DNA of 64,000 nucleotides, taken from Bifidobacterium sp. ESL0763. GTDB lineage: Bacteria > Actinomycetota > Actinomycetes > Actinomycetales > Bifidobacteriaceae. The stretch is taken from assembly GCF_029433395.1 (NCBI RefSeq), contig NZ_JAQTHW010000002.1, positions 1,550,001 to 1,614,000 of the forward strand, in the 5' to 3' direction. A program made the translations under genes and the position numbers. This document shows positions 52,931 through 61,826 of this stretch, in pieces. The notes beneath the pieces are model-generated. The model was given only the letters and a program-made list of their open reading frames with translations. It had not been told where the DNA came from and ran no database searches. Numbering within the stretch: the stretch's first letter is position 1; each line of letters starts with the position of its first letter.

Positions 52931-54274
52931 TCAGGCCAGGATGCCGTCGACGAACCCTTCCGGGTCGAACGGCGCCAGGTCGTCGGGCCCCTCGCCCAGG
53001 CCGACCAGCTTCACCGGCACCTCGAGCTCGCGCTGCACGGAGACCACGATGCCGCCCTTGGCCGAGCCGTCGAGCTTGGAGAGCACCACGCCCGTCAGGC
53101 CGATGGCCTCGGCGAAGACCTTGGCCTGGGTCATGCCGTTCTGGCCGGTGGTGGCGTCGAGCACCAGCAGCACCTCGTCGACCGGAAGGTTCTTCTCGGT
53201 GACGCGACGGATCTTGCCCAGCTCGTCCATCAGGTTCGACTTGTTCTGCAGGCGGCCGGCGGTGTCGATGATCAGCACGTCGACGTCCTCGTCCTTGGCG
53301 CGCCTGGACGCCTCGAAGGCCACCGACGCGGGGTCGGCGCCCTCCTTGTCGCTGCGCACCACGGGCACGCCGACCTTCTGGCCCCAGGTCTCGAGCTGGT
53401 CGGCCGCGGCGGCGCGGAAGGTGTCGGCCGCTCCGAGCATCACGCTCTTGCCCTCGGCCACGAACAGGCGCGCGAGCTTGCCGGCGGTGGTGGTCTTGCC
53501 GGTGCCGTTGACGCCGACCATGATGATGACGCTCGGCTTGTGCGCGCCCGGCTTGTCGGCGTTGAGGGCGCGGTCGGGCTGGGCGTCGACCATGTCGACC
53601 AGTTTGGAGCGCAGCGCCTCGCGCACCTGCTTGGGATCTGAGGCGCCGGTGATGCGGGCGTCGTCGCGCAGGTCGTCGACCAGCTTCTCGCTGGCCTCGC
53701 TGCCCACGTCGGCCAGCAGCAGCGTGTCTTCCACGTCCTCCCAGTCGGAGGCCGAGAGATGGTCCTTGGCCAGGATGTTGAACAGCGCGCGGCCGAAGGG
53801 GTTGGCGGACTTGCCGAGTTTCGCCTTCAGACGAGTGACGCGGGAGGTCGCCGATTCCGGCTTGTCGACGGCGCCCGATTTGCCGGTCGCGGCCGATGGC
53901 TTCGCATCCTTTTCGTCGTCGGAAGTTGCGGCGTTGCCTTCGGAGTCGCTGGCGCCTTCGGCTTCCTTGGAATCCTTGGCGTTCTCGGCATCTTCGCTGT
54001 CGCCGGAATCGGCAGGCTTTTCTTCGGAGCCGGACTTACCGGAACCGGCCTTGGCGCCTTCACCGGACTCACTGCCCGAGTCGTCGCTTTCGCCGGATTC
54101 CCGCTGTTCCGCGGCTTTCCGGGCCTTGATGTTCTCGTCGGCCTTCGCCTTGGCGCGCTCCTCGGCCTTCATGATCCGACGCTTGCGCGAGCGGTCCATC
54201 AGGGCCCCGCCGCCGATCAGCACGACCGCGATGAGCACCAGGGCCACCACGGCGATAATCACATGTGTATTCAT
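52931..54274 (-). CDS. ftsY: Signal recognition particle receptor FtsY
   Basis: GTPase that docks SRP-ribosome complexes at the membrane. 447 residues, start at 54274; the frame beyond has no homology. Seen: an N-terminal helix (THVIIAVVALVLIAVVLIGGGAL), acidic A-domain to about residue 150, N-domain helices, and G-domain motifs VGVNGTGKTTTAGKLA (G1), DTFRAAAADQLETWG, VLIIDTAGRLQNKSNLMDEL (G3), LSKLDGSAKGG and the closing LVGLGEGPDDLAPFDPEGFVDG. CATAAT lies 9 bases upstream of the ATG, indicating a very short leader. Divergent from tetR across a perfect inverted repeat. Confidence 0.96.
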   Translation of the reverse strand: MNTHVIIAVVALVLIAVVLIGGGALMDRSRKRRIMKAEERAKAKADENIKARKAAEQRESGESDDSGSESGEGAKAGSGKSGSEEKPADSGDSEDAENAKDSKEAEGASDSEGNAATSDDEKDAKPSAATGKSGAVDKPESATSRVTRLKAKLGKSANPFGRALFNILAKDHLSASDWEDVEDTLLLADVGSEASEKLVDDLRDDARITGASDPKQVREALRSKLVDMVDAQPDRALNADKPGAHKPSVIIMVGVNGTGKTTTAGKLARLFVAEGKSVMLGAADTFRAAAADQLETWGQKVGVPVVRSDKEGADPASVAFEASRRAKDEDVDVLIIDTAGRLQNKSNLMDELGKIRRVTEKNLPVDEVLLVLDATTGQNGMTQAKVFAEAIGLTGVVLSKLDGSAKGGIVVSVQRELEVPVKLVGLGEGPDDLAPFDPEGFVDGILA

Positions 54275-54306
54275 GCATCCAAGATTATGGTCGAGGCCCG
54301 ACGCGC

Positions 54307-54386
54307 CGCACACACTAACTCGAGAATGAAAATTCGACCCCAATGATTAAGCCACTTTTATTTTGTATCTCGAGTTAGTGTGTGCG
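54307..54386. promoter_or_regulatory. Perfect 19-bp inverted repeat between ftsY and tetR
   Basis: CGCACACACTAACTCGAGA (54307-54325) recurs as its exact reverse complement at 54368-54386, 42 bases apart. The right arm covers the expected -35 region of tetR. These are probably two oppositely oriented operators for the TetR protein in the shared divergent promoter; a hairpin is the alternative. Confidence 0.7.
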
Positions 54387-54392
54387 TCCACC

Positions 54393-54398
54393 TACAAT
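54393..54398 (+). promoter_or_regulatory. -10 box of tetR, leaderless start
   Basis: TACAAT lies only 6 bases upstream of the ATG at 54405, so transcription should begin at or within a base or two of the start codon. No Shine-Dalgarno is present. Confidence 0.6.
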
Positions 54399-54404
54399 AA
54401 AGCC

Positions 54405-55160
54405 ATGGCAAACGCTTCCAGGATGACTTCGTACCAGCGCCGCGAGCAACTCATCGCGGTCGGCCGCTCGCTCTTCGCAGCCGAGGGCTTCGAGGCGGTG
54501 AGCGTGGAGGAGATCGCCTCCACGGCCAAGGTGAGCAAGCCCATCGTCTACGAGCATTTCGGCGGCAAGGAGGGGCTCTACGCCGTGGTCGTCGACCGCG
54601 AGATGCAGAAGCTGACGGGCACCCTCATCGACGCGCTCTCGGCCGGCGACGCCCACCCGCGCCAGATCGTGGAGCGCACGGCCCTGGCGCTGCTCACCTA
54701 TATAGAGGAGAACGCCGAGGGCTTCGGGGTGCTGGTGCGCGACTCCCCCACCACCGACCCGGCCGGCTCGTTCAGCTCGCTGCTGGGCGACGTGAGCCTG
54801 CGCGTCGAGGAGATCCTCACCCAGGCGTTCAAGCAGCACAAGCTGCCGGCCAAGGGCGTGCCCTACTACGCGCAGATGCTCGTGGGCATGACCGTGTTCA
54901 CCGGGCAGTACTGGGCCGCCAACCAGCGCAAGATCGACAAGAAGCAGCTCGCCGCCCACATCGTCAACCTCGCCTGGAACGGGCTCTCGCGCCTCGAGGC
55001 CAAGCCCACGCTGCGCTTCGAGGGCGATGAAGGCCACAAGCCCGAGTCGAGCAGCGATGAGGACGCGAAAGACAAGAAGCGCAAGTCCAAGAAAGCCAGG
55101 AAAGACGGAAAAGGCGAGACCGCCACTTCTGAAGGGGACAAGCAAGAAGAACAGGCCTGA
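54405..55160 (+). CDS. TetR family transcriptional regulator
   Basis: 251 residues. Seen: N-terminal TetR helix-turn-helix (RREQLIAVGRSLFAAEGFEAVSVEEIASTAKVSKPIVYEHFGGKEGLYAVVVDRE), then an all-helical ligand/dimer domain (TALALLTYIEENAEGFGVLVRDSPT). The last 45 residues are a Lys/Asp/Glu/Ser tail (DKKRKSKKARKDGKGETA), unusual for the family. Start chosen at 54405 rather than the in-frame 54363, which falls in the inverted repeat. Divergent from ftsY; the glycosyltransferase follows after 86 bases. The target and ligand are unknown beyond probable autoregulation. Confidence 0.9.
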   Translation: MANASRMTSYQRREQLIAVGRSLFAAEGFEAVSVEEIASTAKVSKPIVYEHFGGKEGLYAVVVDREMQKLTGTLIDALSAGDAHPRQIVERTALALLTYIEENAEGFGVLVRDSPTTDPAGSFSSLLGDVSLRVEEILTQAFKQHKLPAKGVPYYAQMLVGMTVFTGQYWAANQRKIDKKQLAAHIVNLAWNGLSRLEAKPTLRFEGDEGHKPESSSDEDAKDKKRKSKKARKDGKGETATSEGDKQEEQA

Positions 55161-55246
55161 AACCCTGTCTTCCGGCAAGCTCAAAATCCCATGCTACATT
55201 TGAATCGCCCAATCCGCTGAGGATTCACCGACCCACCTGAGGAACT

Positions 55247-56344
55247 ATGTCGCACGATACTTTCAAGGCACTCACCTTCGTGGTGCCCGCCTACAACATG
55301 CAGGAATACCTGCGGCGTTGCGTCGATTCCCTCGTGTCCACCGGCAGCGACGACGTGGAGGTGCTGATCGTCGACGACGGGTCCACCGACGGCACCCCGG
55401 CCCTGGCCGACCGCCTCGAGGCCGGGCACCCCGGAGTCGTGCGGGCCATCCACCAGGAGAACAAGGGCCACGGCGGCGCGGTCAACACCGGCATCGCCCA
55501 GGCGCGGGGGCAGTACCTCAAGGTGGTGGACGCCGACGACTGGGTGGGCGCCGACTCGCTGCGGCAGCTGCTCACGGTGATGCGCCAGCAGCCCGGCGAC
55601 AAAACGGCAGACGAAAAGGCCGACAAGCAGTCCGGTGCCAACTCCCGAACCGGCGCATCCGCCAAAACCCCCATCGACCTGTTCGTCACCGATTACGTCT
55701 ACGACAAGGTGGGCAAGCGCCACAAGCACGTCGTCAATTTCAGGAACGTGATGAGTCCCGGCCGCCGGCTGGCGTGGGACGACCTCAAACCCTTCGGCAT
55801 CTCGCAGTACATGATCATGCACGCGCTCACCTTCCGCACCGAGGTGCTGCGTCGCGCCAAGACCACCCTGCCCGAGCACACGTTCTACGTCGATTTCATC
55901 TACGCCTACCAGCCGTTCCCGTGGGTCGGCTCGCTCATGTACCTCAGCACGCCGTTCTACCACTATTTCATCGGCCGCGAGGGCCAGAGCGTGCAGACCG
56001 ACGTCATGATCCGCCGCGTCAACCAGCTCACGCAGGTCAACCGCATCATGGCCGCCGCCACACCCGAGCGCGGCACCGTGCCCGACGGGCTCTACCGCTA
56101 CATGATCCATTTCCTCTCCATCGAGAGCGTGGTGACCAGCGCGTTCCTCATCCTCTCGCGCCAGCCACGCAACTACGCGGTCAAGAAAGAGCTCTGGACC
56201 AACCTCGAGCGGGTCTCGCCATCCATCGCCAGGGACGTGCGCCGGCAACTGCCCTCGCGCGCCATCAACCTGCGCGGGCCGGTCGGCCGCTGGATCATCC
56301 GCGTGGGCTATCACCTGGCCGAGCGGGTCATCGGATTCAACTGA
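55247..56344 (+). CDS. Family 2 glycosyltransferase
   Basis: 365-residue GT-A glycosyltransferase, start after CTGAGGAAC. Seen: VVPAYNMQEYLRRCVDSLV at the N-terminus, LIVDDGSTDGT, NKGHGGAVNTGIAQARGQYLKVVDADDWV (DxD-type metal site) and FRTEVLRRAKTTLPEHTFYVDFIY. A Lys/Asp/Ala/Ser-rich insertion (bases about 55604-55680) interrupts the family core. No transmembrane segment is evident, so it would act on the cytoplasmic side, probably on a surface polysaccharide or teichoic-type polymer. Monocistronic, convergent with pepD. Confidence 0.9.
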   Translation: MSHDTFKALTFVVPAYNMQEYLRRCVDSLVSTGSDDVEVLIVDDGSTDGTPALADRLEAGHPGVVRAIHQENKGHGGAVNTGIAQARGQYLKVVDADDWVGADSLRQLLTVMRQQPGDKTADEKADKQSGANSRTGASAKTPIDLFVTDYVYDKVGKRHKHVVNFRNVMSPGRRLAWDDLKPFGISQYMIMHALTFRTEVLRRAKTTLPEHTFYVDFIYAYQPFPWVGSLMYLSTPFYHYFIGREGQSVQTDVMIRRVNQLTQVNRIMAAATPERGTVPDGLYRYMIHFLSIESVVTSAFLILSRQPRNYAVKKELWTNLERVSPSIARDVRRQLPSRAINLRGPVGRWIIRVGYHLAERVIGFN

Positions 56345-56484
56345 GTTCGGCCGGGGCACGGTCGCGGGTCGCAGCTTGCGATTCGTTATTCTCAATTTAC
56401 TATTTCAGATTCACCATTTCGGGTTCGATATTTAGGATTCGCAATCCACAAACAATCGACCGCATCATTCGTATCCGAAACGCG

Positions 56485-56520
56485 ATCGGGGCGACGCAGA
56501 ATCATCCGCGTCGCCCCGAT
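56485..56520. terminator. Bidirectional hairpin between convergent GT2 and pepD genes
   Basis: A perfect 13-bp GC stem (56485-56497 with 56508-56520, ATCGGGGCGACGC and complement) and 10-base loop lies in the convergent gap. U-runs are weak on both sides. Confidence 0.8.
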
Positions 56521-56564
56521 TGTCATCTATCGGCTTACTAGCCTATCGACCTATCGCACCACTT

Positions 56565-58340
56565 TCACTGCGGGCGGTCGGACAGCGCGAAGGAGTTCTG
56601 CATCATGTCGCTGGTGGTGCAGAGCACACGCCCCAGCAGCTGCTGGCTGCGCGCCTCGAGGTAGTCGGCCATGCGCTGGTTCGCCGCCTCCATGATCCGC
56701 TTCGCTTCGGCGGCCTCGTCGGCTCCGGAACCGGAAACGACCTCATCCAGCTTCGCGTCAGACTCGGCCACGAAGGCGTGCCCATGGCTGGCGATGTCCT
56801 CGCGGAAGGCCTCGACGGCGTTGCTGTTGGCGTCGAAATGCGAGTCGGCGATCACCGCGATCAGGCGGTTGGTCCAGTAGAGCGTGGACGTGGAGACCTC
56901 GCCGGTCGTCTGGCGCAGGTAGGCCGGGGTCGCGCCGACGTTGGTGTAGAACGGCGCCACGAAGGTGGTCGGCTGCGAGCCGAACGCCAGCCACATCACC
57001 GCGCGCCACGCCTCGGGCGCGTACCCGCGGATCTGCATGATGGCGAGGTGGCCGGTGCGGCTGATGCCGATCGGACGGTAGCGGTGGCGGGTCTCGGGGG
57101 TGCCGAGGCGGCCGTAGGGGTCGTAAGGGGTGTCCTCGTAGTGCGAGCTGAGCACGTTGTCCACGTCCTCCACGCTCACCTTGCTCTCGGGCCTGCGGCA
57201 CCACGGGATGTCGTCGGAGATCGGCGTGTAGCGCGCGGCCGGCGAATCCCAGTCCTCGCTCGGGTTGAGGCAGCGCTGCATGTACCAGGCGCGCGGGGTG
57301 TTGTAGATGTGGTCCTTCGCCGTGGCGGTGCCGAAGAGCACGCGCGGGTTGAACCGGCCGAGCTTGCCGGACGCGGAGCCCATGGTGCGGTCGAGGTGGT
57401 TGGCGGCGATGAACTCACGCAGGTCGCCCGAGCACAGGTAGTCGCGCTTGTTGCCAAGGCTGTCGTCGAGCGCCTCGTCAAGGTCGAAGTCGTCGAGGCC
57501 AAGCTGGTTGGGGATGGCGGCGTAGCAGTCGTCGGGCACGCGGCGGGCGATCCAGTGGTGGCCGCCGATGGTCTCCACGTACCACACCTCGTCGGCGTCG
57601 GAAATGCTCACGCCGTTGGACTCGTAGGTGCCGTAGCGCTCGAGCAGGGCGCCCAGGCGCAGCACGCCCTCGCGCGCGGAGCTGACGTAGGGCAGGACCA
57701 GGGTGATGAGGTCCTCTTCGCCGATGCCGCCGGGCACCTCGCGGCGGGTGGCGGTGGCGGAAGTGTCAGTGTTGGAAGCGGTAGAAGCGGCGGCCGGAGC
57801 GTTCGCGGAAGCCTTGGAACCGTTGGAACCGGCCTGCGCGTCGGCTTCGAGATAGGCGTCGAGGCCCAGGTTGGCGATGTCGTCGGCGCGGCCGGCGTCG
57901 TAGGCCTCGGGCTCGCCCACGGAGGCCCAGAACCCGTCGACGGAAGGCGCGGCGCCGGCGTTCGGCCGCGCGCTCCACTCGCCCGCCTCGATCGGAACGG
58001 AGTGCAAGGCCACCATCGGGTCGGCGCCGAGCACGCGCTCGTTGACGGCGATGGTCTCGGTGGCGCTCATGGCCACATTGCGCTCGCTCACCCCGGCCTC
58101 GGCCAGGATGCCGCGGTTGCGCAGGGCGTTCGGCGCGATGAGGTAGGCGCACGGGTCGTCGGGCAGCTCGATCTCGACGTGGCTCAGCACGCTGCGGTAG
58201 TGGCGCGGCTGGTCCTCGGGACGCACCGCCACCAGGCGCTTCGGGTCGTAACGGCCGTGGCCGCTGTCATCGTTGCGCGCGATCATCGTCGAGCCGTCGT
58301 AACTGGCGTTTTTTCCTACAAGTAATGTTGTGCAAGGCAT
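56565..58340 (-). CDS. pepD: C69-family dipeptidase (PepD type)
   Basis: Ntn-hydrolase dipeptidase, 591 residues. Seen: nucleophile Cys3 (MPCTTLLVGKNASYDGSTMIARNDD), RVPDDCYAAIPNQ, VWYVETIGGHHWIARRV and RYRPIGISRTGHLAIMQ, in family order; no signal peptide or propeptide, so intracellular. An Ala/Ser/Thr/Asn-rich insertion (bases about 57727-57840) makes it longer than usual. TAGACT lies 6 bases upstream of the ATG with no ribosome site, suggesting leaderless translation. It probably finishes peptide breakdown begun by PepC-type enzymes. Confidence 0.93.
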   Translation of the reverse strand: MPCTTLLVGKNASYDGSTMIARNDDSGHGRYDPKRLVAVRPEDQPRHYRSVLSHVEIELPDDPCAYLIAPNALRNRGILAEAGVSERNVAMSATETIAVNERVLGADPMVALHSVPIEAGEWSARPNAGAAPSVDGFWASVGEPEAYDAGRADDIANLGLDAYLEADAQAGSNGSKASANAPAAASTASNTDTSATATRREVPGGIGEEDLITLVLPYVSSAREGVLRLGALLERYGTYESNGVSISDADEVWYVETIGGHHWIARRVPDDCYAAIPNQLGLDDFDLDEALDDSLGNKRDYLCSGDLREFIAANHLDRTMGSASGKLGRFNPRVLFGTATAKDHIYNTPRAWYMQRCLNPSEDWDSPAARYTPISDDIPWCRRPESKVSVEDVDNVLSSHYEDTPYDPYGRLGTPETRHRYRPIGISRTGHLAIMQIRGYAPEAWRAVMWLAFGSQPTTFVAPFYTNVGATPAYLRQTTGEVSTSTLYWTNRLIAVIADSHFDANSNAVEAFREDIASHGHAFVAESDAKLDEVVSGSGADEAAEAKRIMEAANQRMADYLEARSQQLLGRVLCTTSDMMQNSFALSDRPQ

Positions 58341-58445
58341 GGTCTCAGTCTACGACTCGGCCGCTATGAGCCGCGGGCGCCGGGGCGGAAATGAGACGCC
58401 TTCCGGACGGCGAGACACCGAGATAGACGAACGGAATGAATCGGT

Positions 58446-58523
58446 GGAATACGCGGCAAGAATATGTGGACGAAATATACAAACGGAATATACGGTCAGA
58501 ATATGCATGCGAAATAAGTGGAC
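58446..58523. repeat. Degenerate 12-14-bp tandem repeats
   Basis: A unit like GAATATACGG/GAAATATACAAAC recurs about six times (near 58446, 58460, 58472, 58485, 58499, 58511) in the leader between pepD and the glutaredoxin gene. The spacing is irregular. A small hairpin, TCCCGCT/AGCGGGA, follows at 58592-58610. No gene is seen in 58341-58658. Confidence 0.5.
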
Positions 58524-58658
58524 GGCGAAACCGCGTCGCGCCATCGCCGATCCGGCCTATCATCGACACCACGACTGCCGTGACCGTTCCCTCCCGCTGA
58601 GAAAGCGGGACGCGAGAGACCAACGCGGCGGGTAACCGGAAACGGAAAGGAGCCAGAC

Positions 58659-58913
58659 ATGGCGGACGCGAACATCGAGATCTACGGGGCCGACTGGTGC
58701 GGCGACTGCAGGCGCGCGAAGGCGGCGCTCGACCGCTTCGGCGTGGGCTATCACTGGCACGACATCGAGCATGAGGACGGCGCCGAGGCCAAGGCCATCG
58801 AGATCAGCGGCCAGAAGCACATCCCGGTCGTCCTCTTCTCCGACGGCGACTTCCAGGTCGAGCCCAGCGCCACCGACCTCAAGACCAAGCTCGAGGCCCT
58901 GGGCCAGCTCTGA
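58659..58913 (+). CDS. Glutaredoxin-like (mycoredoxin/NrdH-type) thiol protein
   Basis: 84-residue thioredoxin-fold disulfide reductase. Start after AAAGGAGC. Seen: IEIYGADWCGDCRRAKAAL with Cys14 and Cys17, then KHIPVVLFSDGDFQVEPSATDL with the cis-Pro. The WCGDC active site and two-residue spacing fit mycoredoxin-like proteins of actinobacteria rather than NrdH (CVQC). It probably reduces mixed disulfides in a redox defence role. Monocistronic. Confidence 0.9.
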   Translation: MADANIEIYGADWCGDCRRAKAALDRFGVGYHWHDIEHEDGAEAKAIEISGQKHIPVVLFSDGDFQVEPSATDLKTKLEALGQL

Positions 58914-59030
58914 GGGCGAGGTGAGCTGAGTTAGCATGATTGAGCTGAGACTATCGACTAACAAGTCCGCAAACAGACACAGGATCAGTCAATAAGAACT
59001 CCACAGCTTCCCACACCAGCAGTTATAAAC

Positions 59031-59098
59031 CAAATACAGCGTTGGCCGGTGACAAACTCAATCAGCTTCGAGCCCGTCACCGGCCAACGTCGTATTTG
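59031..59098. repeat. 68-bp palindromic element, copy 1, upstream of the BspA-like array
   Basis: Two 23-base arms (59031-59053 and 59076-59098) pair except for three central positions; the core is GTTGGCCGGTGAC/GTCACCGGCCAAC. A second copy lies at 61521-61580 before the second surface-protein gene. It may terminate the upstream transcript. Confidence 0.85.
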
Positions 59099-59276
59099 CC
59101 CTCAGCATTAGCTCAAACGAGAACGCTCGAAATCTCGTTAAGACCAGACGATATCCAAGTAAAGCTCCACCCGCTGTGGCACCATCTTGTCGTACTGCCA
59201 TTTAGAACAAAAACCGACATCAGCTGGCAGATGCACTAAACTGGCAGCTATTGGACTAGGAAGTAAGGTCCACCTC

Positions 59277-59307
59277 GAGGCGGGGTTTCACCCCGCCTCA
59301 ATCTTTC
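59277..59307 (+). terminator. GC hairpin in the gap before the first BspA-like gene
   Basis: GAGGCGGGG (59277-59285) and CCCCGCCTC (59291-59299) form a 9-bp stem with a TTTCA loop, followed by AATCTTTCC. It could end a short transcript from the 59100-59276 region, where no protein frame is credible; an RNA gene there is possible but I cannot identify it. Confidence 0.6.
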
Positions 59308-59446
59308 CCCTTTCCACTTCCACCAGCACGTGCGCAATCGATCCGTATAGCTCAGGCCACATATTCATCAACGAATAGGTTTGCAAAAGACAAAATATCC
59401 GGTGAGTCAAAGAAGAAACACCGTCATACAAAAGAGTGGTTTGTAA

Positions 59447-59482
59447 TATAATATATTCTGTAAGACTGCCCAGGGAACAGTC
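59447..59482 (+). promoter_or_regulatory. Promoter and leader hairpin of the first BspA-like gene
   Basis: TATAAT (59447-59452) lies in an AT-rich stretch. Shortly downstream GACTG and CAGTC (59464-59468 and 59478-59482) form a 5-bp stem. The same arrangement, with a different stem sequence, precedes the second gene at 61722-61757. The leader to the ATG is about 90 bases. Confidence 0.6.
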
Positions 59483-59551
59483 ACTGACGCCGAAGCAACG
59501 ACACAAATCACGCGGCATCAGGTGAAGAGGATCAGGAAAGCTGGAGAAGCC

Positions 59552-61492
59552 ATGAAGAACACAAAGGTAGCAATCGGACTGATAGCCGCTGCGGCAATGC
59601 TCGCCCTACCCGCTCTCTCCCAAGCCCAGGAAATTCAACGCTCACACCCCGAGGATGCGCAGACCCCTCAGTCACAAACCATCGGTGGAGATAGCGAAAA
59701 AGCAAAGACCCTCCCCCACGAAAATAAACTGAGCAACAGCCAGCCAGAAACCAGCAGCAAGACTTTCGAACCCAAGTCTGCAACAAATCAAAGCACATCG
59801 CAAACCAGCTTCCCCTCCACCTGGGGCAGCGGCACACCAGCCACCATCAGCGTTAATCATGGCACTCTCACCGTCCACTCCCCCGAAGGAGGCACCAGCG
59901 ACCTCGACAGGAGCGAATTCACCAGGGTGGCACACTCTGGAAATACACCGATAACCAAGATTCAATTCATTGGAGGAACCACATACCTGCCCCAAGACTC
60001 AAGTGGCCTCTTCGAGGGCTTCAATGCCCTCACCTCCATCACAGGCCTCGATAAAGTCGACACCAGCCACGTCACTGACATGAACAGTATGTTCTACGAC
60101 TGCGAGAAACTGACCAATCTCGATCTCAACCACTTCGATACCAGTAACGTCACCGACATGAACAGCATGTTCAAATACTGCGAAAGTCTGGCCAGCATCG
60201 ACCTCAGCCATCTCGACACCGGCAACGTCACCGACATGCACGATATGTTCGAAAGCTGTGAGAAACTGACCAGCCTCGACATGAGAGGCCTTGACACCCA
60301 CAGCCTCACCACCATGGACAGCATATGCTGGTACTGCCCAGGCCTGAAGAGCGTAAACATGAGCGGACTCGACACTAGCAACGTCACCGACATGGCTTTC
60401 ATGTTTATGAGCTGTAAGAACCTGGAAAGCCTGGATATGAGCGGCATCGACAACCACAACACCGGCAACTACACAACCGGGATATTCGACGGCTGCGAAC
60501 ATCTGAGGCAGCTACGCATAGGAGCAAAGACAGGATTGAATGGCCTTGTGTTTAACATTGATGACCTAATTTCCCCAGATGATGGCTATACGGGCAAGTG
60601 GATCCAGCTACCGGAACCCGGCACACAATCTGCAAACGTAGACCCCAATACTACCTACACCAGCTACGAGCTAGCCAATAGGACAATGAACGATGAAGCT
60701 GACAGCGCAGGCACGTACGTGTGGCAGCAGAGGCTGACCTTCAAGCCGTCGAGCGATTTGCCTTCCGGAACCAGTGTCGCCGATCCGGCCAGTAAGACCA
60801 TGCTGGGCGGGGTGGCCACCATCGAGGGCGCCGGCGGGCACGATATCCTGCTCACCAGCTTCAAGGCTCCCGGCAGCAAGTACACGCTGCAGGGGACGCA
60901 CGCCTCCGATTACCGGTTCGCCGGATGGTCGGACACCGACATCACCGGCGGGCAAGCGAGCGGCACCGTCTACCAGAAGGACGCTCAACTGAACCCGGAG
61001 GACATCCCCGGCCACACCCTCTACCAAATCTGGACGAGGAACACCCCGACACCATCACCCAGCCCGACGCCAACACCATCTCCTAACCCGAACCCGGGCA
61101 TGCCATCGAACCCAGGCGCCCCGTCGGCACCGGGCCGGAACACCGGGCTCGGAACGCCGACCGCCCCGCTCATGCCCGGCGCCATGGCGACCGCGCAGGC
61201 ACTTGGCGGCGACCGCTCGCTGAGCTCCGGCAACACGGCCAAGCCTCAGGCACGCGGTCACAAGACCCCCAAGTGCGAGCCGGTCAGCTACGTGGAGGGT
61301 ACGCTCATTCCCGCAAGCGCCACCTGCGCCAACGACACCACGGCCACCGTCAGCAAGACTGTCAGTACCCGCCACATGCCACTGTGGATCTTCCTGCTGC
61401 TAGCCATCATCACCGTGGCGGCCCTAGCAGCAATCAAACGCAACGACGACTTCACCGTCGTCCAGCACCGCGCCGCCGAAACCGAAAGGTAA
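59552..61492 (+). CDS. BspA-like (DUF285) leucine-rich-repeat surface protein, copy 1
   Basis: 646 residues; start at 59552 after CTGGAGAAG. Seen: signal peptide (VAIGLIAAAAMLALPALSQAQ), Gln/Ser/Thr-rich spacer, about six DUF285 repeats of roughly 24 residues (pattern LDxSHxDTSNVTDMNSMFxxCExL, residues about 165-330), an InlB-like domain, a Pro/Ser/Asn-rich linker, and a C-terminus MPLWIFLLLAIITVAALAAIKRNDDFTVVQHRA. No LPXTG is present; a single helix with a short basic/cytoplasmic tail would anchor it. DUF285 repeats form solenoid binding surfaces, so host or cell contact is likely. It has a tandem paralogue downstream. Confidence 0.9.
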   Translation: MKNTKVAIGLIAAAAMLALPALSQAQEIQRSHPEDAQTPQSQTIGGDSEKAKTLPHENKLSNSQPETSSKTFEPKSATNQSTSQTSFPSTWGSGTPATISVNHGTLTVHSPEGGTSDLDRSEFTRVAHSGNTPITKIQFIGGTTYLPQDSSGLFEGFNALTSITGLDKVDTSHVTDMNSMFYDCEKLTNLDLNHFDTSNVTDMNSMFKYCESLASIDLSHLDTGNVTDMHDMFESCEKLTSLDMRGLDTHSLTTMDSICWYCPGLKSVNMSGLDTSNVTDMAFMFMSCKNLESLDMSGIDNHNTGNYTTGIFDGCEHLRQLRIGAKTGLNGLVFNIDDLISPDDGYTGKWIQLPEPGTQSANVDPNTTYTSYELANRTMNDEADSAGTYVWQQRLTFKPSSDLPSGTSVADPASKTMLGGVATIEGAGGHDILLTSFKAPGSKYTLQGTHASDYRFAGWSDTDITGGQASGTVYQKDAQLNPEDIPGHTLYQIWTRNTPTPSPSPTPTPSPNPNPGMPSNPGAPSAPGRNTGLGTPTAPLMPGAMATAQALGGDRSLSSGNTAKPQARGHKTPKCEPVSYVEGTLIPASATCANDTTATVSKTVSTRHMPLWIFLLLAIITVAALAAIKRNDDFTVVQHRAAETER

Positions 61493-61520
61493 ATCCAACA
61501 AGCCATAAACAACCATAACC

Positions 61521-61580
61521 ACCAGCGTTGGTCGGTGACAGCTCGATCAGATCCAAGCCCGCCACCGGCCAATATCGTAT
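61521..61580. repeat. Palindromic element, copy 2, between the BspA-like genes
   Basis: GCGTTGGTCGGTGACA (61525-61540) and GCCACCGGCCAATATCGTAT (61561-61580) match the copy at 59031-59098 at most positions, including the loop text CTCnATCAG. The rest of 61493-61826 holds the promoter and leader of the next gene. Confidence 0.85.
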
Positions 61581-61721
61581 CGAGGCGCGTTTACTCCACA
61601 TACCACTACCTGGGTCAGTAACACATATAAACCGGTATATTCATCGGTTAATCAGACTACAAGCAACAAAATATCTGGATTTTTAAACGAAACACCGTCA
61701 CACAAACAAAACAATTTAGAA

Positions 61722-61757
61722 TACAATATACTCTAAATGACTGCTTGGGGAGGCAGT
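61722..61757 (+). promoter_or_regulatory. Promoter and leader hairpin of the second BspA-like gene
   Basis: TACAAT (61722-61727) aligns with the TATAAT of the first copy. ACTGC and GCAGT (61740-61744 and 61753-61757) form a leader stem at the equivalent place, with changed but still complementary bases. Upstream AACACCGTCA and CAAAATATC are also shared. Confidence 0.6.
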
Positions 61758-61826
61758 AGTAAGCATTCGCGTCCGGCATGGTATCGCCACCGATAGCGCG
61801 TAGAGAATCGAAGAAGTTGGAGAAGC

